From positions 1 to 7,471 of the forward strand of contig QIGP01000190.1 in the NCBI GenBank assembly GCA_003228965.1: a stretch of 7,471 bases of DNA, written 5' to 3'. Shown here piece by piece: positions 1 to 5,868 of this stretch (position 1 is its first letter; each line of letters opens with the position of its first letter). Origin of the DNA: Gammaproteobacteria bacterium (lineage in GTDB: Bacteria > Pseudomonadota > Gammaproteobacteria > Steroidobacterales > SZUA-146). The notes under the pieces were generated by a model that had not been told where the DNA came from, made no database searches, and was given only the letters and a program-made list of their open reading frames with translations. The translations under genes and the position numbers were made by a program.

Positions 1-124
1 TCCCCGTTACGCTTAGCAAGCACCAACTACCGATTGCCTGGGCACTCACCGCAACGCGCTGAACGTTCTAAACCAGGGGCATTTGTGCTAGCCTTTCGCC
101 TATTATTTCAATACAGAGCGACCA

Positions 125-877
125 ATGACTGACATTAAACGCGGAATAGTTGAAGGCAAGTTGTTTCTTTACCAGAAGCCTGAAATGCTGGCTCGGGAAG
201 ACCACATGGGGCTTGGCGTTTCGCCGGTAGAAACCCCTTTTGCAAACACGCGAGACGCTCGCGCCATTCCTCTTACAGTCACCGAATTCACCACGGCGCA
301 AAAAAACTATCCCATAGTATTTGCAAGTCTGGAGAAGCCGGTACCGCTTGCTATAGTTGGCGTTGTTGAAGACGATAACTTGTTTCTTGATAGCAACAAT
401 CAGTGGGACCCGTACGCTTACCTGCCTGCTTACTTGCGCGCCTATCCATTTGCCTTCGCTCAACATGGTGAAGAAAAAATGGCCGTTGTTATCGACAGAG
501 CTGCCGCGTCAATAAACGATCAACCCCAGTTTCCGTTTTTTGACGGCGAGGAGATTTCTGAACACACCACAAAAATGACTGAATTCGCCGCACGCTATGT
601 TGGTGAACGCCGGCGTACCGATACGTTTTGCCAGCGTCTGGTAGAGTTAAAGTTACTTATCGCTCAGCACGTTACGCACACGCCACCCAACGCCGACAAA
701 CCTGAAACAGTGGCTAACTACATAAGCATTGATGCAGAAAAGCTAAGCGCACTGGATAAAGATACGATTCACGAACTACATACCACCGGTATGCTGTCAG
801 CTATGTATGCGCAAATACATTCAACCGACAACTGGACTTTGTTACTACACCGCCGAACCAATAAACTCGCTGCGTAA
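125..877 (+). CDS. SapC family protein
   Basis: This 250-residue protein matches the SapC family (Pfam SapC type, usually about 230-260 residues), so it appears full length. Visible hallmarks are a YPIVF segment (residues 62-66), the signature WDPYAYLPAYLRAYPF (94-109), a FPFFDGEE stretch (136-143), and a C-terminal half with an ELHTTGMLSAMYAQ-like segment (217-230). There is no signal peptide or membrane segment, so it is probably cytoplasmic. The family name comes from a Campylobacter surface-layer locus, but in proteobacteria its biochemical role is unknown; relatives often lie near TonB-dependent receptors, flavin-dependent halogenases and TPR-sulfotransferases, and the next gene here is a TPR-sulfotransferase. 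The ATG at 125 is preceded only by a weak AGAG-type ribosome site. A TATTAT box at 101-106 could be a -10 element, but no matching -35 is seen. The gene ends before its own terminator, so it is probably not firmly co-transcribed with the next gene. The family assignment is confident; the function is not. Confidence 0.93.
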   Translation: MTDIKRGIVEGKLFLYQKPEMLAREDHMGLGVSPVETPFANTRDARAIPLTVTEFTTAQKNYPIVFASLEKPVPLAIVGVVEDDNLFLDSNNQWDPYAYLPAYLRAYPFAFAQHGEEKMAVVIDRAAASINDQPQFPFFDGEEISEHTTKMTEFAARYVGERRRTDTFCQRLVELKLLIAQHVTHTPPNADKPETVANYISIDAEKLSALDKDTIHELHTTGMLSAMYAQIHSTDNWTLLLHRRTNKLAA

Positions 878-899
878 CGGTGCAATAACTTTTTTTAGC

Positions 900-930
900 A
901 AGCCGCCGTTTCAGGTGGCTTTTTTGTTTT
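900..930 (+). terminator. Rho-independent terminator after the SapC gene
   Basis: A stem AAGCCGCC (900-907) pairs with GGTGGCTT (914-921), with one G-T wobble and a six-base loop, and runs straight into a T-rich tract (920-930, interrupted by one G). It lies 23 bases after the SapC stop codon, in the right orientation to end that transcript. Confidence 0.85.
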
Positions 931-993
931 AGCAGACAGGATTTACGCTGCTACTCAATCACTGTTGTACAGCGACTGGACGAGAAGATACCA

Positions 994-2583
994 ATGACCA
1001 ATGTAGACGCGGCACCGTGGATGCACGAGACCCTGCAACAGGGCCTCAACTATCTCAACGGCGGCAGGACCCAGGAAGCGGCGGATTGCGCGAGCCGGGT
1101 AATCAGCGCCAAACGCGACCTGCCGGAGGCCCATTTCCTGGTCGGCCTGGTTGCTCTGGCCACTGACCAAAATAAAGCTGCGTTGCAAGCCTTCGCAACA
1201 GTTGCGCAGTTTGATCCCCGCAGCGGTGCCGCTTGGGCGCAGATAGCCAAAATATCTATGGCGCTCGGGCGTTCTGCCGATGCCAGCATCGCGCTGACTA
1301 ACGCAATCAAGTTTGACGATGGTTCTGCCAATTCCGCTCAACTCATCGGCATCGTGACCACCATGCTTGGTGAACATCAAGACGCGTTGACCTGGTACGC
1401 AAAAGCAACTCAACTACTGCCCAACAATCTCGGTTTTCTCGCCAATCACGCCACTGCGTTAATGTACCTCGGTCGACTCAACGAAGCGCAGGACATGGTT
1501 CGCCTGGCTCTGAAGATTCAGCCGGCCTTCCCGAACGCGCACTGGCTGCTCTCGGGTCTTAAGAAGGCGACCGACGACGAGCATATTAACGACATGCGAA
1601 AACTGCTGTCGTCCGGACGGTTCAGAGCGGCAGACGTCGCTTACCTAAACTACGCGTGTGCCAAGGAACTGGAGGATCTCGAGAAATGGGGCGATGCTTT
1701 TGATTCGTTCGCCACAGGCGCGGCGGCATATCGCACGACAGTCACTTTCGACGAGACGGCAGAGGCTGATATGTACAAAGCACTCGAGCGCTTGTACACG
1801 AGAGAGTGGCTGGACGCGGGTCCAGCGGGCCACGACGATGTCTCGCCGATTTTTATAGTCGGACAGCCGCGCTCTGGAACCACGTTAGTTGAGCGGATTA
1901 TCACCGCACACTCGCAGGTGCATTCCGCTGGTGAGTTGCGTCAACTGACCAACGAGATTCAGCGCCTGACCAATTACGAAGGTCAAACGCGTTTGTCTAC
2001 AAATCTAGTCGAACTAGCGGCGGACATGGATTACGCGGCCCTTGGCCGGGCCTACATCGAGAGCACGCAGAAATTACGCGGTTCCACGCCTCATTTCGTC
2101 GATAAATTGCCTTCCAATTTTCTGTTCGTGCCGATTATTCTAAAGGCCCTGCCTAACGCGAAGATCGTTCAACTGCGGCGCGATCCGATGGACGCCTGTT
2201 TTTCCAGCTTTAAACAACTGTTTGCGGATGCCTACCCCCACTCCTATGACCAACGGGAAATGGCGCGCCACCACGCCCGCTATTATCACCTGGCGAACAC
2301 TTGGCGGACGCGTTTCCAAGACCGCTTCCGGGAAGTTTCCTACGAAGATATCGCTAGCAACTTTGAGCCCAACGCGCGCGCCCTGATTAACTATCTGGGT
2401 ATCCCCTGGGAAGACGCTTGCCTGACCTTTCACGAACATAAAACTGCCGTGGCGACCGCCAGTTCCGTACAGGTTCGCCGACCCGCACACACCGAGTCGA
2501 TCGGGCGTTGGCGCCGCTACGAACGGCAGCTCCAGGACATGCGCGACGAACTACAAAAACACAGCGTACCTTTAGAGCGCTGA
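994..2583 (+). CDS. TPR-repeat sulfotransferase
   Basis: The protein has 529 residues in two parts. Residues about 8-250 are tetratricopeptide helices (for example the repeat around 118-145 and that around 150-178 ending in LALKIQPAFPNA). Residues about 285-515 are a PAPS-dependent sulfotransferase domain (Sulfotransfer_3 type). The 5'-phosphosulfate-binding loop FIVGQPRSGTTLVE is at 287-300, a VDKLPSNF element at 369-376, the 3'-phosphate-binding-like LRRDPMD at 394-400, and the conserved C-terminal RRPAHTESIGRWRRYE at 495-510. The family transfers sulfate from PAPS to an acceptor, here unknown; the TPR part probably binds a protein or carbohydrate partner. No signal peptide is seen, so it is predicted cytoplasmic. 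The ATG at 994 has a purine-rich GAGAAG ribosome site at 982-987. No terminator follows. Its position behind a SapC gene recurs in proteobacterial TonB-receptor-linked loci. All key motifs are intact, so the enzyme looks functional. Confidence 0.93.
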   Translation: MTNVDAAPWMHETLQQGLNYLNGGRTQEAADCASRVISAKRDLPEAHFLVGLVALATDQNKAALQAFATVAQFDPRSGAAWAQIAKISMALGRSADASIALTNAIKFDDGSANSAQLIGIVTTMLGEHQDALTWYAKATQLLPNNLGFLANHATALMYLGRLNEAQDMVRLALKIQPAFPNAHWLLSGLKKATDDEHINDMRKLLSSGRFRAADVAYLNYACAKELEDLEKWGDAFDSFATGAAAYRTTVTFDETAEADMYKALERLYTREWLDAGPAGHDDVSPIFIVGQPRSGTTLVERIITAHSQVHSAGELRQLTNEIQRLTNYEGQTRLSTNLVELAADMDYAALGRAYIESTQKLRGSTPHFVDKLPSNFLFVPIILKALPNAKIVQLRRDPMDACFSSFKQLFADAYPHSYDQREMARHHARYYHLANTWRTRFQDRFREVSYEDIASNFEPNARALINYLGIPWEDACLTFHEHKTAVATASSVQVRRPAHTESIGRWRRYERQLQDMRDELQKHSVPLER

Positions 2584-2702
2584 GCAGTGTAGGCGGCGTG
2601 GTTTAATAATAAATAAGCAACACGCGGCGCTGTAAAACGACTGTCTGGAACCAGACTGACCGCGTACTGTATTCTTTCTTTAGTGCTACTAACGCCAAAC
2701 TT

Positions 2703-3221
2703 ATGAAAATCGACAGATTAGCCTTGATGCAACAAGTCGCACGCTATAATTCGTCGCGAGAATTCGACAAGGCGGATGCTGCAATGGAACTCTTGTTGGA
2801 ACACTTTCCAGAGCATTCTGACGTCAACCATCTGTATGCCGGTTTGTTGAGTTCGACGCAGAAATTTCCACTAGCGATCGAGCACTACAAGAAAGCGTTG
2901 CAAGCAAAGCCCGAAAACGCTTATTGCTGGCATGACCTGGGCGCCGCCTACGCGGCCATCGCACAGATCGATGACGCGATTTTAAGCTACAAACAGGCCA
3001 TTACCCTCAACCCGAATTACTACCAGGACTTTTTCAATCTGGCTCTGGTGTTAAGAGACACCGAACAACTTAGCTCCGCGCTAGCTTATTGCGCCAAAGC
3101 TCTGAGCGTGAAACCAGACTGTCAGGTGGTACGTTCACGCCACCGCCCAACAGCCCTAAAAATACTTTCGGTTACGACACGAGTGACTGGTACTACTATG
3201 CAAACTGGAACGGCACCTTAA
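2703..3221 (+). CDS. Truncated TPR-repeat protein with an out-of-frame tail
   Basis: The frame encodes 172 residues. Residues 1-140 are clear TPR sequence: a degenerate N-terminal repeat (about 8-38) and three good repeats at about 42-75, 76-107 and 110-140, each ending in a KP/NP-type turn (LQAKPEN, ITLNPNY, LSVKPD). After residue 140 (base about 3120) the TPR pattern stops at once, and the last 32 residues are basic, low-quality sequence that ends at a TGA in the middle of a different gene remnant read in another frame. In related proteins such N-terminal TPRs precede a sulfotransferase, glycosyltransferase or similar catalytic domain, which is missing here. It is therefore best read as the 5' part of a broken gene, possibly a paralogue of the upstream TPR-sulfotransferase gene. 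The start ATG at 2703 has no obvious Shine-Dalgarno site. Whether a stable protein is made is unknown. Confidence 0.7.
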   Translation: MKIDRLALMQQVARYNSSREFDKADAAMELLLEHFPEHSDVNHLYAGLLSSTQKFPLAIEHYKKALQAKPENAYCWHDLGAAYAAIAQIDDAILSYKQAITLNPNYYQDFFNLALVLRDTEQLSSALAYCAKALSVKPDCQVVRSRHRPTALKILSVTTRVTGTTMQTGTAP

Positions 3222-3454
3222 CGGGTCTGTCATGGAACACGGGGGCATCCGTTAGCGTTACGCGTAACGGTCCTTCATTCCAGATTGGAACAGGCGCCAA
3301 TAGCCAACCGAACGAGGGTAGTCAGTACGGTGGGTCCGGATGGTTAAATTGGTCGGTAAACTCGCAGCCAAACGACTGCGACGACTACGACGACTGTATT
3401 AACAACTCGGGAACTGGCGACATCACCGTTCGCGTGGAAGCCTGTCCGCTGTAA
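3119..3454 (+). pseudogene. 3' remnant of a secreted-type Gly/Asn/Trp-rich protein
   Basis: From about 3119 a frame different from the TPR frame reads as convincing protein up to a TAA at 3452-3454: a GGTFTPPPNSPKNTFGYD linker, then a domain rich in Trp, Tyr, Asn, Gly and Ser (DWYYYANWNG, LSWNTGASVSV, GSGWLNWSVNSQPND), an acidic cysteine-flanked cluster CDDYDDC, and a last ITVRVEACPL strand. This composition suggests an exported beta-rich domain, but I do not recognise the family. The frame has no start of its own: it is open back only to a TAG at 3071-3073, and the sole candidate start is a TTG at 3089 inside the TPR coding sequence. Upstream of about 3119 the frame reads as a shadow of the TPR gene. 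It is therefore most likely the tail of a longer gene whose 5' part was lost when it was joined to the TPR gene. A strong terminator follows 52 bases later, as expected for a genuine gene end. Confidence 0.6.
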
Positions 3455-3506
3455 GCAAGAAGCAAAACGGGCCTTGCTTTTGCGCGTAGGGTCTTAAGTA
3501 AACAAG

Positions 3507-3537
3507 AACGGTCCGGCGAAAGTCGGGCCGTTTTTTT
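3507..3537 (+). terminator. Strong Rho-independent terminator
   Basis: An 11-bp stem (AACGGTCCGGC at 3507-3517 with GTCGGGCCGTT at 3522-3532, two G-T wobbles) is closed by a GAAA tetraloop and followed by seven Ts (3531-3537). It ends the transcript of the gene remnant that stops at 3454. A weaker AGCAAG/CTTGCT hairpin at 3454-3478 lies between the stop codon and this terminator. Confidence 0.92.
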
Positions 3538-3768
3538 GAATTTAATCGCCTTGCAATTAAACAGCAGCTAGAGAAAACGACCCGCACGTGCTCAACGATT
3601 TAGCGCCGCTCAAATCAGGGAGCATAGTCACGTCTGAATTATGCAAATTGTTCGGTCTTACTTAACTCTCCGGTCATAACACAATATACGCCGAATATTC
3701 TTACAACCAATTTTCTTCTCTACATAATAGTTGGTGTAGGTTCCTGATAAATAAGCATCACCCATTAT
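3538..3768. other. Non-coding stretch upstream of the PEP-CTERM gene
   Basis: Together with the flanking terminator and promoter this makes a 365-base region without a gene (3455-3819). It is AT-rich towards its right end and has no credible coding frame. It contains small dyads: TTTAAT-N9-ATTAAA (3541-3561), the 8-base palindrome GAATATTC (3693-3700) and the interrupted repeat at 3701-3740. Space of this kind upstream of a sigma-54 promoter is where an enhancer-binding activator would attach. No RNA gene or riboswitch was recognised. Confidence 0.5.
3701..3740 (+). promoter_or_regulatory. Possible upstream activator site (imperfect dyad)
   Basis: TTACAACCAA (3701-3710) and TTGGTGTAGG (3731-3740) form an imperfect interrupted inverted repeat (ACCAA-N20-TTGGT exact, and a one-base bulge extends it). 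A second overlapping arm, CTACA at 3720-3724, pairs with TGTAG at 3735-3739. The dyad ends 28 bases before the -24 box of the sigma-54 promoter, rather close for a typical enhancer site (often 80-150 bases upstream), so the assignment as an activator-binding site is speculative. Confidence 0.25.
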
Positions 3769-3785
3769 TGGCACGATCATTGCAT
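3769..3785 (+). promoter_or_regulatory. Sigma-54 (RpoN) promoter of the PEP-CTERM gene
   Basis: TGGCACGATCATTGCAT matches the -24/-12 consensus TGGCACG-N4-TTGCA/T at every defined base. The invariant GG (3770-3771) and GC (3782-3783) are separated by exactly ten bases, as RNA polymerase with sigma-54 requires. Transcription would start near 3795, giving a short leader of about 25 bases that contains the ribosome binding site AAGAAGGA (3806-3813), six bases before the ATG at 3820. Sigma-54 promoters need an ATP-dependent activator; for PEP-CTERM genes the known candidate is PrsR with its sensor kinase PrsK, neither of which is encoded in this window. Confidence 0.88.
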
Positions 3786-3819
3786 TGGGTTAAGAAACTC
3801 AACCGAAGAAGGAATTCCA

Positions 3820-4410
3820 ATGAATCACTTGAAAACAATAGCTAAATCAGCCGTGTCATTATGTTTTGCGGCGCTTGCATTTAATGCGCAGGCCACGTTA
3901 ATACTTGATCAGAATCAGGCCGACGAAAACGTACACATGGCGGCCTTTAGTCAAGCCGATCTCGCCCAGTCATTTGAGCAAACCAACGACAATATTGCCG
4001 GCGCCGGCATATTGCTTCGAAGTAACATCGGTTCTACCGGGCTCGTTTCAATCTCTCTATGGGACGCGCTTCCTACCAACGGCGGGAACGAGCTTGCCAC
4101 TGGTAACTCCATGGGTACGCAAGGTGAATGGATTGACGTCTTTTGGAACCCAATTACAATTACGCCGAACACGACTATGTTTTTAGTCTTCGAGTCGAAC
4201 TCCAACCTCGGCATTGCAGGTTCGACAGCGAACCCGTATGCCTTTGGTTCTGTATTCGCAAATAGTGGATTTGGTAACTTTCCATCGTACGACTATACCT
4301 TTCGCACTTACTTCGACGATGAGCAAGTAGCGCAAGTTGCCGAACCCGGCAGTCTGACTTTATTGGGCTTGGGTCTAATTGGCGTCGCCGTGGCTCGACG
4401 CAAGAAATAG
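3820..4410 (+). CDS. PEP-CTERM sorting domain-containing secreted protein
   Basis: The 196-residue protein has an N-terminal Sec signal peptide (MNHLKTIAKS, then a hydrophobic core, probable cleavage after AQA at residue 25). A beta-rich body (26-170) has the features SLWDALP, GEWIDVFWNP, TTMFLVFES, STANPYAFG and DYTFRTYF. The C-terminal PEP-CTERM tripartite signal is AEPGS (174-178), a hydrophobic helix (179-192) and RRKK (193-196). The family is exported and then cut and anchored or released by an exosortase (EpsH/XrtA type), usually in bacteria that make exopolysaccharide. The motif reads AEP where VPEP is usual, a tolerated variant. The body resembles uncharacterised extracellular domains of other PEP-CTERM proteins; I assign no binding activity. 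The start is clear: a strong AAGAAGGA ribosome site six bases upstream. The gene is alone between a sigma-54 promoter and a terminator, so it is an independently regulated single-gene unit. No exosortase gene lies in the window, which is normal since substrates are scattered. Confidence 0.93.
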   Translation: MNHLKTIAKSAVSLCFAALAFNAQATLILDQNQADENVHMAAFSQADLAQSFEQTNDNIAGAGILLRSNIGSTGLVSISLWDALPTNGGNELATGNSMGTQGEWIDVFWNPITITPNTTMFLVFESNSNLGIAGSTANPYAFGSVFANSGFGNFPSYDYTFRTYFDDEQVAQVAEPGSLTLLGLGLIGVAVARRKK

Positions 4411-4446
4411 GTAGCCAAACGTTTAAGAAACTGGCGCTTACTTTAT

Positions 4447-4472
4447 ACCCCGTCTAACGACGGGGTTTTTTT
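4447..4472 (+). terminator. Rho-independent terminator after the PEP-CTERM gene
   Basis: A perfect 8-bp stem (ACCCCGTC at 4447-4454 with GACGGGGT at 4459-4466) with a TAAC loop is followed by seven Ts (4466-4472). It lies 36 bases after the PEP-CTERM stop codon and closes that single-gene unit. Confidence 0.92.
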
Positions 4473-4605
4473 ATTCCTGCATTTTAATAGGCGAGTATTT
4501 ACTGAACAATTTCACGAAGCGCTATCCTGATCCCGATGTTTCATCAAGCAACAGTTAGGTCTATAGTAGAAAAACTGCTTCTCTCATTACCTACACAGGC
4601 TGTAT

Positions 4606-5313
4606 ATGCAACCCACTGTCACCATCGACCCCGTTCGTCTGGCACGCTACACGGGCTGGTCGCTAATCGCTTCCATCGTGCTCGGCATTCTTGTTTCGGT
4701 TTTTTTCTTAACGGGCATCGACATCAATCTGAATGCCGACGTGGAAGGCACCGCACGTAACATGCTCGACGCCGAAATTCGCTTGAGGGCTAAAGCCTAC
4801 TTTTCGATATTGTCGTTCGGGCTCGCAATATTCTCGACTCTGGGATTATTTTTATTACTAACAACTTACGGACGGTTGTTGGCCGCGTGGAGCGCACTAT
4901 TAGGGATCGCCGCATCCATCGTAATATTACTGGGTGCGGTAGCGGCTATGATCGCCGCCGAAATTGCAGGCGACGCAGCTTATCGCACGCTAGCCGATGA
5001 GCCTTTGCGACTCCTGCTGGTTGGTCTTCAGGCCAGCACCGATTACACGTCGTTCCACCTGGCGCTGGTCATGGGGTCCATTGCCAATGCAGGGTTCTTC
5101 TTCTTGTTCGTAAAATCCAACCTGATCCCGAAAATCATCGCTGGTTTTGGCCTGTTTGCCTCGCTGCTGGTCGCGTTCATGATTGTCGCCCGCGACTTTA
5201 TTCCTGCGCTGGCCAACAACACCTTATCCATTTCGTTCATACTGGCGAATTTAATCGCCATGATTTCCACGGGGCTCTATCTGAGCATAAAAGGCGTACG
5301 CACAATCGTTTAA
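4606..5313 (+). CDS. DUF4386-like six-helix membrane protein
   Basis: The 235-residue protein is an inner-membrane protein with about six hydrophobic helices, at roughly residues 15-37, 65-87, 91-120, 150-170, 174-196 and 205-228. The arrangement and the segment FFFLFVKSNLIPKIIAGFGLFA (starting at residue 164), a hydrophobic helix then a 'S..IP+.i.GfGl' turn, resemble the DUF4386 family, whose function is unknown. The largest loops are at about 38-64 (DINLNADVEGTARNML) and 121-149, which probably face the same side of the membrane. The ATG at 4606 has only a weak ACAGG-type ribosome site. A TATAGT box at 4562-4567 with a poor TTTCAT 17 bases before it is a possible but weak promoter. It is convergent with the lipoprotein gene on the other strand, 39 bases apart, without a clear terminator between them. 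Family assignment is from pattern memory and is moderately sure; membrane topology is firmer. Confidence 0.8.
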   Translation: MQPTVTIDPVRLARYTGWSLIASIVLGILVSVFFLTGIDINLNADVEGTARNMLDAEIRLRAKAYFSILSFGLAIFSTLGLFLLLTTYGRLLAAWSALLGIAASIVILLGAVAAMIAAEIAGDAAYRTLADEPLRLLLVGLQASTDYTSFHLALVMGSIANAGFFFLFVKSNLIPKIIAGFGLFASLLVAFMIVARDFIPALANNTLSISFILANLIAMISTGLYLSIKGVRTIV

Positions 5314-5352
5314 CTACGCTTGTTATGGCCGTGCATTTGCGCAGGCGCTACG

Positions 5353-5868
5353 TCAGTTTTTGCGCGGTGGGTTATGCGCAAATTCCAGCCGATTGCCGCT
5401 GGGCTCGCGAATCATCATGTGAATGGTTGGCCCGCCTCCGTTAGGCTCCGACGCGAACTCGATGGTTACGTTCCCCGCATCGACAAAACGCTGGTGCAGA
5501 ACATCCAGTGCATCACGACTGGCTACTGAAATAGCCAAATGGTGCAAGCCCACGTTGGTTTTACGGTTAAAGGCCATGGCCTTTTCGGAATCTGTTGCCT
5601 GCCAGAGCGTTACAAACATGTTCCCGTCCGTGACGAACACGGAAGGATAGTCCGCGTAACCGCCGACCTTGCGCCATCCCAGAAGCTCAGTAATAAACTC
5701 CACCGAGGCCTCGAGGTCGCTCACCGTAAGTCCTACGTGATTGAAGCCGGTTGTCAGAGTTTCAGACGTATTGCCGACAACATCTTCAGCGGTGGTAGAC
5801 ACGCAGCCAGCCAAGAGCAAAAAACTGATTAACACAACGGTAGTAACAGGCGAGTAGCGTTTGCTCAT
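5353..5868 (-). CDS. VOC (glyoxalase-fold) family lipoprotein
   Basis: The 171-residue product begins with a lipoprotein signal peptide: MSKRYSPVTT, a hydrophobic core and the lipobox LLAGC with Cys22. The residue after the Cys is Val, not Asp, so outer-membrane sorting is expected. Residues about 41-166 form a vicinal oxygen chelate domain of two beta-alpha-beta-beta-beta modules. The first starts with FNHVGLTVSDLEASVEFI (42-59), the second with LHHLAISV (108-115), and it ends in REPSGNRLEF (154-163). Probable metal ligands are His44, His110 and Glu162, with Gln90 at the usual fourth position (LWQ). The family includes glyoxalase I, ring-cleaving dioxygenases and resistance proteins; the substrate here cannot be told. 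An exported, lipid-anchored VOC protein is less common than cytoplasmic ones. The start codon overlaps the stop of the acyltransferase gene (ATGA), and an AAAAGGA site about ten bases upstream lies inside that gene, so the two are translationally coupled. Confidence 0.9.
   Translation of the reverse strand: MSKRYSPVTTVVLISFLLLAGCVSTTAEDVVGNTSETLTTGFNHVGLTVSDLEASVEFITELLGWRKVGGYADYPSVFVTDGNMFVTLWQATDSEKAMAFNRKTNVGLHHLAISVASRDALDVLHQRFVDAGNVTIEFASEPNGGGPTIHMMIREPSGNRLEFAHNPPRKN

Noticed and set aside
1..124. Possible 3' end of an upstream gene (one plus frame ends with TGA at 60-62; another is open from base 1 to 132).
   Set aside because: The visible residues are too few and match no family end that I recognise, and the two frames cannot be told apart, so no gene is called. 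The GAACGTTC palindrome at 61-68 is too short to interpret.
68..466. Minus-strand open frame of 132 codons opposite the SapC gene.
   Set aside because: It lies antisense to a well-supported SapC coding sequence, has a basic, Cys/Arg-rich shadow composition, and shows no domain.
955..1413. Minus-strand open frame of 152 codons opposite the TPR part of the sulfotransferase gene.
   Set aside because: The plus strand encodes clear TPR repeats here; the antisense translation has no recognisable motif.
2140..2490. Minus-strand open frame of 116 codons opposite the sulfotransferase domain.
   Set aside because: It is a shadow of conserved catalytic-domain sequence on the plus strand.
3119..3454. 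Variable region of a diversity-generating retroelement (many AAC and TAC codons, aromatic-rich C-terminal domain).
   Set aside because: No reverse transcriptase, template repeat or accessory gene is in the window, and the typical C-type lectin variable-region signature is absent.
4536..4760. Plus-strand open frame of 74 codons overlapping the start of the DUF4386-like gene.
   Set aside because: The translation is His/Arg-rich and without motif, and it overlaps the well-supported membrane protein frame.
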